Shown: piece after piece, positions 56,579 to 64,000 of the stretch
Layout of the letters: every line of letters begins with the position of its first letter
Position numbering within the stretch: position 1 is the first letter of the stretch
Assembly: GCA_044225675.1 (NCBI GenBank)
Contig: JBGAIH010000030.1
Coordinates: 1-64,000 of the forward strand
Direction: 5' to 3'
Length of the DNA: 64,000 nucleotides
Source of the DNA: JACMQX01 sp044225675
Lineage (GTDB): Bacteria > Pseudomonadota > Gammaproteobacteria > Burkholderiales > Burkholderiaceae_C
Program-made: the position numbers and the translations under genes
Notes under the pieces: model-generated
The model's input: only the letters and a program-made list of their open reading frames with translations
What the model was told of the DNA's origin: nothing
Databases searched by the model: none

Positions 56579-57118
56579 TCATTTGAGCCGCCGCAGGACC
56601 GGCACGGCAGAAGCGGGGGCAGGGCGGGATGCCGGCGCTGCCCCGCCTTCCATCAGCTCGCGCAGGCGACTGCGTGCGCGCGACAGCCGCGACATGACGG
56701 TGCCTATCGGTGTGCCGGTGATGCGTGCGACGTCTTCATAGGACAGATCCTGCAGGGTGACGAGCAGCAGAACGACGCGTTGATCGTCCGGCAGCCGCAT
56801 CAGGCAGCGCTGCAGGTCGAGCGTCTGGTCGATGGCTGCGTCCGGAGCGACCATTTCGGCCTGGACGTCCTCCGGATCCACCGCCGTGCCCAGCGCCGAC
56901 TGGCGGACCGCCTGGCGCACCTGGTTGACGTAGAGGTTGTGCATGATGGTAAACAGCCAGGCGCGCAAGTCGCTGCCCACCGCCCACAGCCGCCATTTGC
57001 TGCACGCGCGCTCCAGCGTGTCCTGCACCAGATCGTCGGCCGCCCAGGCATCGCCCGTGAGCGCCCGGGCGTAGCGGCGCAGCCCGGGGATCTGGTCGGT
57101 GAGGGGCAGGGGGTTCAT
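56579..57118 (-). CDS. ECF-type RNA polymerase sigma factor
   Basis: A 179-residue sigma-70 family factor with region 2 (ALTGDAWAADDLVQDTLERACSKWRLWAVGSDLRAWLFTIMHNLYVNQVRQ) and region 4 (LPDDQRVVLLLVTLQDLSYEDVARITGTPIGTVMSRLSRARSRLRELM). It belongs to the group paired with membrane anti-sigma factors. The anti-sigma gene is directly downstream on the minus strand. Which promoters it reads is not known. Confidence 0.92.
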   Translation of the reverse strand: MNPLPLTDQIPGLRRYARALTGDAWAADDLVQDTLERACSKWRLWAVGSDLRAWLFTIMHNLYVNQVRQAVRQSALGTAVDPEDVQAEMVAPDAAIDQTLDLQRCLMRLPDDQRVVLLLVTLQDLSYEDVARITGTPIGTVMSRLSRARSRLRELMEGGAAPASRPAPASAVPVLRRLK

Positions 57119-57236
57119 GCGGGATGCCGGCTCAGGGAAGAAGGGTCATGCAACATGAACACCTGTCGCCTGTGGTTTATTCCCGTGTTCCGGAGGATCA
57201 GCTTGCACAAACCGCATGCGATCCGGACCGGCACAT

Positions 57237-57710
57237 TCAGCGCGAACGCTGCTTCATCGCGCGCTCGACCTCGCGCTTGCCTTCGCGATCCTTGATGGTG
57301 TCGCGCTTGTCGTGTTCGGCCTTGCCCTTGGCCAGGGCGATCTCGCACTTGATGCGGCCGGACTTCCAGTGCAGGTTGATCGGCACCAGCGTGTAGCCCT
57401 TCTGCTCCACCTTGCCGATCAGTCGCCGGATCTCGTCCTTGTGCAGCAGGAGCTTCTTGGTCCGCGCGGTGTCCGGGTTGACGTGGGTTGACGCGGTGCG
57501 CAGCGGATTGACCTGGCAGCCGATGAGAAAGAGCTCGCCATTGCGGATCACGACATAGCCGTCGGTCAGCTGGACCTTGCCTTCGCGCAGGGCCTTGACC
57601 TCCCAACCTTCCAGCACCATCCCCGCCTCGAAGCGTTCTTCGAAGAAATAGTTGAAAGCCGCCTTCTTGTTGTCGGCAATGCGCGCGGCGGTGTCGGGTT
57701 TTTTGGCCAT
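57237..57710 (-). CDS. smpB: tmRNA-binding protein SmpB
   Basis: A 157-residue protein needed for trans-translation: KKAAFNYFFEERFEAGMVLEGWEVKALREGKVQLTDGYVVIRNGELFLIGCQVNPL and the basic C-terminal helix (KRDTIKDREGKREVERAMKQR). The start at 57710 gives MAKKPDTAARIADNKKA. It is divergent from ratA. The tmRNA gene ssrA is not in the window. Confidence 0.95.
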   Translation of the reverse strand: MAKKPDTAARIADNKKAAFNYFFEERFEAGMVLEGWEVKALREGKVQLTDGYVVIRNGELFLIGCQVNPLRTASTHVNPDTARTKKLLLHKDEIRRLIGKVEQKGYTLVPINLHWKSGRIKCEIALAKGKAEHDKRDTIKDREGKREVERAMKQRSR

Positions 57711-57835
57711 GGTCACAGGTGGGGGCATCGCGCCTCAATACAATCGCCACAGCAGGGTGTGCGATGCCGGGCCGGGGCCGCGGTTTTGCGGCCGAAGGGC
57801 GATTCTAGGCCCTTGACCCCTGCAGTCGCCGTTTC

Positions 57836-58276
57836 ATGAAAACCGTCCACAAGTCCGTCCTCATCTGGTACAGCGCAGCCGAAATGTTTTCGCTGGTGAC
57901 CGACGTCGCGAAGTACCCTCAGTTCCTGCCCTGGTGCGACAACGCCGCCGTGCTGTCGGATGAGCCCGACAGCATGACGGCGCGCGTGGGCATCTCGTTC
58001 GGCGGCATCCGCCAGAGCTTCACCACCCGCAACGTTCACGTGGCCGACCGGCAGGTGACGATGAAGCTGGTCGACGGCCCCTTTTCGTCGCTCGACGGTG
58101 TCTGGCGCTTCGTTCCCGTGGGTGACGAGACCCAGCGCGCCTGCCGGGTCGAGCTTGATCTGAACTACGGGTTTGACAATGCCGCGCTCGCGGCGCTGGT
58201 CGGGCCGGTGTTCGACAAGATCGCAGCCAATCTGGTGGACGCCTTCGTCAAGCGGGCAGAGCAGGTGTATGCCTGA
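57836..58276 (+). CDS. ratA: RatA/CoQ10-type START-domain protein
   Basis: A 146-residue polyketide-cyclase-like protein: MKTVHKSVLIWYSAAEMFSLVTDVAKYPQFLPWCDNAAVL and the C-terminal helix GPVFDKIAANLVDAFVKRAEQVYA. E. coli RatA was described as a toxin that blocks 70S formation; its homologues bind ubiquinone intermediates, and that second role is as likely. It is followed by rnfH with an 8-nt overlap, a conserved pair next to smpB. Confidence 0.9.
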   Translation: MKTVHKSVLIWYSAAEMFSLVTDVAKYPQFLPWCDNAAVLSDEPDSMTARVGISFGGIRQSFTTRNVHVADRQVTMKLVDGPFSSLDGVWRFVPVGDETQRACRVELDLNYGFDNAALAALVGPVFDKIAANLVDAFVKRAEQVYA

Positions 58277-58628
58277 GCTCGCCCGGGTCCGGGTGTCGGT
58301 GCTGTGGTCGCCCGCGGCACGAGAGGTGACGGTGCTGGAGCTGGAACTGCCGGCAGGCGCGCGCGTGCGTGATGCCCTGCTCGCCGCTGAGAAGCAGGCA
58401 GCGGCGGCGCTCGCCTCGACCGGCGGTGCGGGTGCCCCGCCGCCCGTCAGCCTCTGGGGCCGCAAGACCACGCCGGAGACGATGCTGCGCGACGGGGATC
58501 GGGTCGAGATCTGCCGGCCACTGCAGGTCGACCCCAAGGTCGCCCGGCGCGAACGGTTCCAGCAGCAGGGCGCGCGTGCCGCTGGCCTGTTCGCCAGGAA
58601 AAGAGCCGGCGCCAAGGCCGGCTACTAG
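58269..58628 (+). CDS. rnfH: RnfH/RatB-family protein
   Basis: A 119-residue ubiquitin-like beta-grasp protein: RVRVSVLWSPAAREVTVLELELPAGARVRDALLAA and RDGDRVEICRPLQVDPKVARRERF. RatB was proposed as the partner of RatA. Its start codon lies inside the ratA end. It has a low-complexity basic tail (GLFARKRAGAKAGY). Confidence 0.88.
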   Translation: MPELARVRVSVLWSPAAREVTVLELELPAGARVRDALLAAEKQAAAALASTGGAGAPPPVSLWGRKTTPETMLRDGDRVEICRPLQVDPKVARRERFQQQGARAAGLFARKRAGAKAGY

Positions 58629-58660
58629 GGGGGGCTATTAGGGGAGGCTACTGGGGAGGC
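58620..58660. repeat. Three short direct repeats after rnfH
   Basis: Three imperfect copies of GGCTA(C/T)T(A)GGGGA in a row, beginning inside the last codons of rnfH and ending at 58660. Two copies contain in-frame TAG. It looks like a slippage-made duplication of the rnfH end. Confidence 0.55.
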
Positions 58661-58721
58661 GTGGGCCGCCTGGTGCCGCGCTGGTGGTCGGCCAGAAGGC
58701 GCCGCCCTTCAACGGACTGCC

Positions 58722-59246
58722 TCAGACTGCCTTCTTGGGAGCGCCGCAGTCGCGGTCGACGATTTCCTGGTTGCGCCGGATCTCGGCTGACTTGGCGTCG
58801 TCGCTCAGGAACTCGCGTTCGCCCTGGGCATTGTTCTGCGCAATGCGACGGCCTGACTGCAGCGTGCTGATGTTGACCTTGGCCCGCTCGCAGTTCTGGG
58901 CGCGCTCGGCTGCCATCTTTTCCTGCTCGGCCTGCTTCTTGGCGGCTTCCTCCTGCTCGGCCTGCTTCTTCTTGGCTTCGAGCTGAGGGTCCTTGCCAGT
59001 CAGGCGGGGCGCACTGGCCGCAGCCTGCGCCGGCGCGCTGGCCGCCGACGCGGGTGCTGCCGGTGAAAGCACCATCGCGCGCTTGCCCGTGGGCTGCTTG
59101 AGGATGTTCTTGTCGGGGATGTCCGCCGGGGGCGGCTGGTCACTGAAGACCTTGCGGCCGGTCTTGTCGACCCATTGCCATTGGGCTGACGCAGACAGCG
59201 ACAGCGTCAGGGCCAGGACGAAGGTGGCGGAGCGGGACAGCTTCAT
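58722..59246 (-). CDS. DUF4124-domain exported protein
   Basis: A 174-residue protein with a signal peptide (MKLSRSATFVLALTLSLSASA, cut near residue 21), the DUF4124 motif WQWVDKTGRKVFSDQPPPADIP and a long Ala/Glu/Lys/Gln coiled coil (about 85-120). It commonly lies upstream of guaB in this bacterial group. Function unknown; probably periplasmic. Confidence 0.85.
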   Translation of the reverse strand: MKLSRSATFVLALTLSLSASAQWQWVDKTGRKVFSDQPPPADIPDKNILKQPTGKRAMVLSPAAPASAASAPAQAAASAPRLTGKDPQLEAKKKQAEQEEAAKKQAEQEKMAAERAQNCERAKVNISTLQSGRRIAQNNAQGEREFLSDDAKSAEIRRNQEIVDRDCGAPKKAV

Positions 59247-59379
59247 GGGCGCAGTGTAGCGCCGGCGCGCCACAGTTCAACATCCGCAGCGCTGTTTTGG
59301 CGCAATCGGTCACGGAATGCCCCGCGCTGTGCCGGGCCTGCGCGAAAGAGCCTCCGGGTAAGTCCCAGTCCCACGCGGG

Positions 59380-59385
59380 TACAAT
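59380..59385 (+). promoter_or_regulatory. Minus-10 box of guaB
   Basis: TACAAT in the same GGTACAATCG setting as the rimP promoter, with GGAG at 59395-59398 ahead of the guaB ATG. The minus-35 is not recognisable. Confidence 0.5.
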
Positions 59386-59405
59386 CGTTTTTTTGGAGCT
59401 TTGAC

Positions 59406-60875
59406 ATGCGCCTCTTAGGAAAAGCGCTCACCTTCGACGACGTGTTGCTGGTGCCGGCGTACTCCCAGGTCCTTCCCAAGGACACCTCCCTCGCGACCCG
59501 CCTCTCCCGAAACATCACCCTGAACCTGCCGCTGGTGTCTGCCGCCATGGACACGGTGACGGAAGCGCGCCTGGCGATCGCCATCGCGCAGGAGGGCGGC
59601 ATCGGGATCGTCCACAAGAACCTCACGCCGCAGGAGCAGGCGGCTCAGGTCAGCAAGGTCAAGCGTTACGAGTCGGGCGTGCTGCGCGACCCGGTGATCA
59701 TGACCCCCCAGCATTCGGTTCGCCAGGTCACGGCCATGAGCGAGCAGCTGGGCATCTCGGGCTTCCCGGTGGTCGACGGCGGCAAGGTGGTCGGCATCGT
59801 CACGGGCCGCGACCTTCGCTTCGAAAGCCGCATGGACCTGCCCATCAGCGCCATCATGACGCCGCGCGAGCGGCTCGTCACGGTGCCAGAGACGGCCTCG
59901 CTCAATGACGCCAAGGCGCTGCTCAACAAGCACCGCCTGGAGCGCGTGCTGGTGGTCAACGACAGCTTCGAACTCAAGGGCCTGATCACCGTCAAGGACA
60001 TCACCAAGCAGACCAGCTTCCCCAATGCCGCACGCGACGCCCGCGGCCGCCTGCGCGTGGGCGCCGCGGTCGGCGTGGGCGAAGGCACCGAGGAGCGGGT
60101 CGAGCTGCTCGTCAAGGCCGGCGTCGACGCCATCGTGGTCGACACCGCGCACGGCCACAGCAAGGGCGTGATCGAACGCGTGCGCTGGGTCAAGCAGAAC
60201 TACCCGCAGGTGGACGTGATCGGCGGCAACATCGCCACCGGCGCCGCCGCTCTCGCGCTGGCCGAGGCCGGCGCCGACGCCGTCAAGGTCGGCATCGGCC
60301 CGGGCTCGATCTGCACCACCCGCATCGTCGCTGGCGTCGGCGTGCCGCAGATCATGGCCATCGACAGCGTGGCCACCGCGCTCAAGGGCACGGACGTGCC
60401 GCTGATCGCCGATGGCGGCATCCGCTATTCCGGCGACATCGCCAAGGCGATCGCTGCAGGCGCGAGCACCGTCATGATGGGCGGCATGTTCGCGGGCACC
60501 GAGGAAGCGCCGGGCGAGATCGTGCTGTTCCAGGGCCGCAGCTACAAGAGCTACCGCGGCATGGGCAGCATCGGCGCCATGCAGCAGGGCAGTGCCGACC
60601 GCTATTTCCAGGAGTCGAGCACCGGCAATCCGAACGCCGACAAGCTCGTTCCCGAGGGCATCGAAGGCCGCGTGCCCTACAAGGGCTCGATGGTCTCCAT
60701 CGTTTTCCAGATGGCCGGCGGCCTGCGGGCTGCCATGGGCTACTGCGGCTGCGCGACGGTCGAGGACATGAAGAACAAGGCCGAGTTCGTCGAGATCACC
60801 TCCGCAGGCATCCGCGAGAGCCACGTCCACGACGTGCAGATCACCAAGGAAGCGCCGAACTACCGGGCCGATTGA
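59406..60875 (+). CDS. guaB: IMP dehydrogenase
   Basis: A 489-residue enzyme converting IMP to XMP with NAD, the committed step to GTP. Two CBS domains lie at about 95-205 inside the TIM barrel, and the catalytic Cys303 is in GPGSICTTRIVAGVG. The C-terminal flap (GMGSIGAMQQGSADRYFQ) is present. Its stop is 5 nt before guaA. Confidence 0.96.
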   Translation: MRLLGKALTFDDVLLVPAYSQVLPKDTSLATRLSRNITLNLPLVSAAMDTVTEARLAIAIAQEGGIGIVHKNLTPQEQAAQVSKVKRYESGVLRDPVIMTPQHSVRQVTAMSEQLGISGFPVVDGGKVVGIVTGRDLRFESRMDLPISAIMTPRERLVTVPETASLNDAKALLNKHRLERVLVVNDSFELKGLITVKDITKQTSFPNAARDARGRLRVGAAVGVGEGTEERVELLVKAGVDAIVVDTAHGHSKGVIERVRWVKQNYPQVDVIGGNIATGAAALALAEAGADAVKVGIGPGSICTTRIVAGVGVPQIMAIDSVATALKGTDVPLIADGGIRYSGDIAKAIAAGASTVMMGGMFAGTEEAPGEIVLFQGRSYKSYRGMGSIGAMQQGSADRYFQESSTGNPNADKLVPEGIEGRVPYKGSMVSIVFQMAGGLRAAMGYCGCATVEDMKNKAEFVEITSAGIRESHVHDVQITKEAPNYRAD

Positions 60876-60880
60876 GCGAC

Positions 60881-62494
60881 ATGCAGCACGACAAAATCCT
60901 GATTCTCGACTTCGGCTCGCAGGTCACGCAGCTGATCGCGCGGCGCGTGCGCGAGGCGCATGTCTATTGCGAGGTCCATCCTTGCGACGTCACCGACGAC
61001 TGGGTGCGCGAGCATGCCGGCGACGGCCGGCTCAAGGGCGTGATCCTGTCGGGCAGCCACGCCAGCCTCTGGGAGGACGAAACCCTGCGCGCGCCCAAGG
61101 CGGTATTCGAGCTGGGCATCCCGGTCCTGGGCATCTGCTACGGCATGTATGCCATCGCGCACGCGCTCGGTGGCAAGGTCGAGGGCGGGCACAAGCGCGA
61201 GTTCGGCTATGCCGAGGTCCGGGCGCGAGGCCACACGAAGCTGTTCGACGGCATCCAGGACTACGCCACGCCCGAGGGCCACGGCATGCTGCACGTCTGG
61301 ATGAGCCACGGCGACAACGTGGTCGAGATGCCGCCGGGCTTCAAGCTCATGGCCAGCACCGAGTCGTGCCCCATCGCCGGCATGGCCGACGAAGAGCGCG
61401 GCTACTACGCCGTGCAATTCCACCCCGAGGTCACCCACACCACACAGGGCAAGGCGATCCTGGAGCGCTTCGTCCTGGGCATCTGCGGCGCGCAGCCCGA
61501 CTGGGTCATGCGCGATCACATCGCCGAGGCGGTGGAGGCGATCCGCCGGCAGGTGGGCGACGAGGAAGTCATTCTGGGCCTGTCGGGCGGCGTGGACTCG
61601 TCGGTGGCAGCCGCACTCATTCACCGGGCGATCGGCGACCAGCTGACCTGCGTGTTCGTGGACCATGGCCTGCTGCGCCTGAACGAAGGCGACCTGGTCA
61701 TGGACATGTTCGTGGGCAAGCTGCACGCCAAAGTCATCCGCGTGGACGCGAGCGAACTCTTTCTTGGCAAGCTGGCGGGCGTGAGCGACCCCGAGGCCAA
61801 GCGCAAGATCATCGGCTCGGAGTTCGTCAACGTGTTCAAGGCCGAGGCAGCCAAGCTGACGAGCGCCGGCGCCAAGGGCGCCAAGTGGCTGGCCCAGGGC
61901 ACGATCTACCCCGACGTGATCGAATCGGGCGGCGCCAAGAGCAAGAAGGCCGTCACCATCAAGAGCCATCACAACGTCGGCGGCCTGCCCGAACAGCTCG
62001 GGCTCAAGCTGCTGGAGCCGCTGCGCGACCTGTTCAAGGACGAAGTGCGGGAGCTGGGCGTGGCGCTCGGCCTGCCGGCCGAGATGGTCTACCGCCATCC
62101 GTTCCCCGGGCCGGGACTGGGCGTGCGCATCCTGGGCGAGGTGAAGAAGGAGTACGCGGACCTGCTGCGCCGGGCCGACGCCATCTTCATCGAGGAGCTG
62201 CGCAACTTCCGCGACGAGCCCTCCGGCAAGACCTGGTACGACCTCACCAGCCAGGCCTTCACGGTGTTCCTGCCGGTCAGGAGCGTCGGCGTCATGGGCG
62301 ACGGCCGCACCTACGACTACGTCGTCGCGCTGCGCGCCGTGCAGACCAGCGACTTCATGACCGCCGACTGGGCCGAGCTGCCGTACGCGCTGCTCAAGAA
62401 GGTGTCCAGCCGCATCATCAACGAGGTGCGCGGCATCAACCGCGTGACCTACGACGTGAGCAGCAAGCCGCCGGCGACGATCGAGTGGGAGTAA
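60881..62494 (+). CDS. guaA: GMP synthase (glutamine-hydrolysing)
   Basis: A 537-residue enzyme that aminates XMP. The N-terminal class I amidotransferase has nucleophile Cys86 in GICYGM, and the ATP-pyrophosphatase PP-loop is SGGVDSS at 235-241. ATG 60881 preferred over TTG 60872. Its 3-prime end (around GAGTGGGAGTAA) is a known insertion site for genomic islands in other bacteria, which fits the accessory DNA that follows. Confidence 0.96.
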   Translation: MQHDKILILDFGSQVTQLIARRVREAHVYCEVHPCDVTDDWVREHAGDGRLKGVILSGSHASLWEDETLRAPKAVFELGIPVLGICYGMYAIAHALGGKVEGGHKREFGYAEVRARGHTKLFDGIQDYATPEGHGMLHVWMSHGDNVVEMPPGFKLMASTESCPIAGMADEERGYYAVQFHPEVTHTTQGKAILERFVLGICGAQPDWVMRDHIAEAVEAIRRQVGDEEVILGLSGGVDSSVAAALIHRAIGDQLTCVFVDHGLLRLNEGDLVMDMFVGKLHAKVIRVDASELFLGKLAGVSDPEAKRKIIGSEFVNVFKAEAAKLTSAGAKGAKWLAQGTIYPDVIESGGAKSKKAVTIKSHHNVGGLPEQLGLKLLEPLRDLFKDEVRELGVALGLPAEMVYRHPFPGPGLGVRILGEVKKEYADLLRRADAIFIEELRNFRDEPSGKTWYDLTSQAFTVFLPVRSVGVMGDGRTYDYVVALRAVQTSDFMTADWAELPYALLKKVSSRIINEVRGINRVTYDVSSKPPATIEWE

Positions 62495-62503
62495 CCCTAG
62501 TCG

Positions 62504-62540
62504 TATGCAAAAAACGACGAATTTCATTCGATTTTGCATA
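62504..62540. promoter_or_regulatory. Nested operator for the AbiE antitoxin
   Basis: TATGCAAAA (62504-62512) and TTTTGCATA (62532-62540) form perfect outer arms; CGAAT (62518-62522) and ATTCG (62526-62530) form an inner dyad. It occupies the whole AT-rich gap between guaA and the AbiEi gene and lies 9 bases before its start. AbiEi proteins bind promoter inverted repeats to autoregulate. Confidence 0.65.
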
Positions 62541-62549
62541 TGATTCGGC

Positions 62550-63368
62550 ATGCTTCGTCTCGAATCCTTCGTCGACCAAAAATTGGCTGATGGCACGAGC
62601 TTCTTCACCAGTGAAGAAGCTCGTGCAGCGCTGGGTGCCGGCGAGTCCGCATTCGCTGCTTCAGCCTTGCGGCTTGTGAAGAAGGCCAAGTTGGCGCACC
62701 CACGCCGCGGCTTTTATCTGATCTTGCGGCCGGAAGACCGGTTTGCGGGTGCCCCCGACCCGGCGCAATGGATCGGCCCGTTGCTGCGGCATCAAGGTCT
62801 GGACTATCGGGTGTCGCTGTTCAGGGCTGCAGCCTGGCATGGTGCGTCCCATCAAGCCGCCATGGTGTTCCAGGTCGTGGTGCCCAGACAGTTGCGTGAT
62901 CTGAACATCGGGCGTCACCGCCTACAGTTCCTGTTTCAGAGCGAGCAGGTTTTTTCTGCCGTGAACCGGCCCGAATTCCTGGATCGTTTGAAAACGCCTG
63001 CTGGCTATGCTCAGGTGGCTGGTGTCGAGCTGACCTTGCTCGACTGCGCCCGATATCTCCACGACGCGGGTGGCGTCAACGGAGTGGCGCAAATCGCAAA
63101 GAACATCGGTGGCAAGGCTGATCCGCGCCGACTTGCCCAGCTTGCCCTGGCGTATGAGGGCTCGGTTGTTCGCCGGCTGGGTTATCTGCTGGAGCTGGCA
63201 GGACACGCCAAGGCCTCGGATGCGCTTGCGGCGCAAGCCAGCAAGGCCAAGACCTTTGTGGCTTTGGACCCGGCGGTCAAGCCGCTCATCCCGGCGCTGG
63301 CGGAGGCGGCCGAAAAGGTTGCCCGTTGGAAGCTGCTGATCAATGACGCGGTGGAACTCGACACATGA
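62550..63368 (+). CDS. abiEi: AbiEi-family antitoxin
   Basis: A 272-residue protein of the type IV toxin-antitoxin AbiEi group: N-terminal winged helix (FFTSEEARAALGAGESAFAASALRLVKKAKLAHPRRGFYLILRPED, residues 18-63) for DNA binding and a C-terminal domain that neutralises the toxin (VAGVELTLLDCARYLHDAGGVNGVAQIAKNIG). No ribosome binding site is visible, so it may be leaderless. Its stop overlaps the following toxin start (ATGA, 63365-63368), the expected pair. It seems intact while its partner is broken. Confidence 0.82.
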   Translation: MLRLESFVDQKLADGTSFFTSEEARAALGAGESAFAASALRLVKKAKLAHPRRGFYLILRPEDRFAGAPDPAQWIGPLLRHQGLDYRVSLFRAAAWHGASHQAAMVFQVVVPRQLRDLNIGRHRLQFLFQSEQVFSAVNRPEFLDRLKTPAGYAQVAGVELTLLDCARYLHDAGGVNGVAQIAKNIGGKADPRRLAQLALAYEGSVVRRLGYLLELAGHAKASDALAAQASKAKTFVALDPAVKPLIPALAEAAEKVARWKLLINDAVELDT

Positions 63369-63622
63369 TCCCGCTGGCCTACATCCAGGCATGGCGCGCC
63401 CATGCCCCGTGGCCCGATCTGCGCCAAGTGGAACAGGACCTGATCATCTGCCGTGCTTTGTGAGATCTGTTTTCCTCGCCAGCGCTCGAAGGCAAGCTCG
63501 CCTTTCGTGGGGGCACCGCCATGCACAAGCTGCTGTTCAAGCAAGCGCTGCGCTACTCGGAGGACATCGACCTCGTGCAGACGCGTGCCGCGCCCATCGG
63601 CACCACGGTGGATGCGATTCGC
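63365..63622 (+). pseudogene. abiEii: AbiEii-type nucleotidyltransferase toxin, broken
   Basis: The frame starts MIPLAYIQAWRAHAPWPDLRQ and ends at a TGA (63461-63463) after 32 residues. The same frame then continues DLFSSPALEGKLAFRGGTAMHKLLFKQALRYSEDIDLVQTRAAPIG, with the toxin's nucleotidyltransferase motifs GGTA and SEDID. So one nonsense change (probably a Cys codon) stops it and the later part is lost at about 63622, where HsdM-like sequence begins in frame. Not active as written. Confidence 0.8.
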
Positions 63623-63814
63623 GACGCCTACGAGTACCTGATGCAGCACTTCGCCACCGAAAGTGGCAAGAGCAAGGGCCAGTTCTACACGCCGGCCGAG
63701 GTGAGCCGCGTCATCGCGGCGGTGCTGGGCATCGCCACCGCGCCGACCACGCACCAGACCACCGTGTACGACCCGACCTGCGGCTCGGGTTCGCTGTTGC
63801 TGAAGGTGGCTGAC
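63623..63814 (+). pseudogene. HsdM DNA methylase fragment
   Basis: In the same frame as the AbiEii piece, DAYEYLMQHFATESGKSKGQFYTPAEVSRVIAAVLG and TTVYDPTCGSGSLLLKVADA match the type I restriction-modification M subunit. The S-adenosylmethionine motif DPTCGSG is intact, but both ends of the roughly 500-residue protein are missing. Confidence 0.78.
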
Positions 63815-64000
63815 GCGGCACTACCTCTGGGGCCGCCGCTACCTGCTCAAGCTGGTGGAGACCGACGGCGCGCCGACGGTGACGCTCCGACACCGCACGC
63901 TGGTGTTGGCTGTGAAACAAGGCGCTGGCCTGACAGCGCGGGAGGCCGTGCTTTCCCGCTGGTATCGTGATCAGGTGCGCGAGCGTGCCAGATCATTGGT
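63811..64000 (+). pseudogene. YgjP-like M48-type peptidase fragment
   Basis: In a different frame, TRHYLWGRRYLLKLVETDGAPTVTLRHRTLVLAVKQGAG and LSRWYRDQVRERARSLV resemble the N-terminal half of the YgjP/SprT-like metallopeptidases often encoded with type I restriction systems. An in-frame stop at 63801 and no start codon make it a fragment at its 5-prime end. The HExxH motif, if present, is beyond the window edge. Confidence 0.65.

Overview
The window is about 64 kb of GC-rich chromosome, very probably from a beta-proteobacterium of the Burkholderiales and most likely the family Comamonadaceae. This rests on recognised gene content and order: rimP-nusA-infB-rbfA-truB-typA, smpB next to ratA-rnfH, guaB-guaA, lptF-lptG opposite pepA-holC, a Bug-family (TctC-like) solute receptor and a DUF3309 micro-protein. 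Coding strands are dense and most unrelated reading frames also stay open because of the GC content. No rRNA, CRISPR array or intact insertion sequence was seen; one tRNA gene (Ser, GGA) is present.

Layout. 0.2-1.9 kb: azoreductase and a divergent LysR regulator sharing a 22-bp palindrome. 2.0-6.6 kb: a sulfate-uptake operon (serine hydrolase, sbp, cysT, cysW, cysA). 6.7-14.2 kb: dsbB, argA, a membrane protein with a degenerate GGDEF domain, hrpA, a 52-residue DUF3309 protein. 14.4-19.3 kb, minus strand: an aminotransferase, cysB, sirB, lptG, lptF. 19.3-22.9 kb: pepA, holC, a small coiled protein and a livK-type receptor. 22.9-24.8 kb: a repeat-rich exported protein, a DUF1801-like protein and a TetR regulator. 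24.9-30.8 kb: a TetR-facing catabolic cluster (TctC receptor, enoyl-CoA hydratase, CaiB CoA-transferase, fumarylacetoacetase-like hydrolase), then a methionine aminopeptidase and a membrane protein. 30.8-33.6 kb: an accessory-looking stretch (lipoprotein, GNAT, SRPBCC, DM13) ending at tRNA-Ser. 33.6-38.3 kb: SPFH and NfeD proteins, an Arg/Lys/Orn decarboxylase, an 11-bp tandem repeat and a fasciclin protein. 38.3-44.7 kb: fabI and a yejABEF-type peptide importer. 44.7-53.7 kb: arfB and the rimP-nusA-infB-rbfA-truB-typA translation operon. 53.7-57.1 kb: an EamA exporter, a 3-hydroxyisobutyryl-CoA hydrolase-like enzyme and an ECF sigma/anti-sigma pair. 57.2-62.5 kb: smpB, ratA, rnfH, a DUF4124 protein, guaB, guaA. 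62.5-64 kb: an AbiEi-family antitoxin followed by a mosaic of broken defence-gene pieces.

How the parts work together. Sulfur assimilation is represented three times (sulfate ABC importer, CysB regulator, siroheme chelatase). Translation and ribosome rescue dominate 44.7-58.6 kb (ArfB, RimP, NusA, IF2, RbfA, TruB, TypA, SmpB). The most unusual pieces are the right-end remnant of a defence island directly downstream of guaA (abiEi intact, abiEii stopped at codon 33, then in-frame hsdM and out-of-frame M48-peptidase fragments), a single-base frameshift that removes the truB stop and leaves an open frame running into typA, a promoter followed at once by a strong terminator in front of rimP-nusA-infB, and a TetR-controlled catabolic cluster of unknown substrate. 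All functions are inferred from sequence reading alone; no database search was run.
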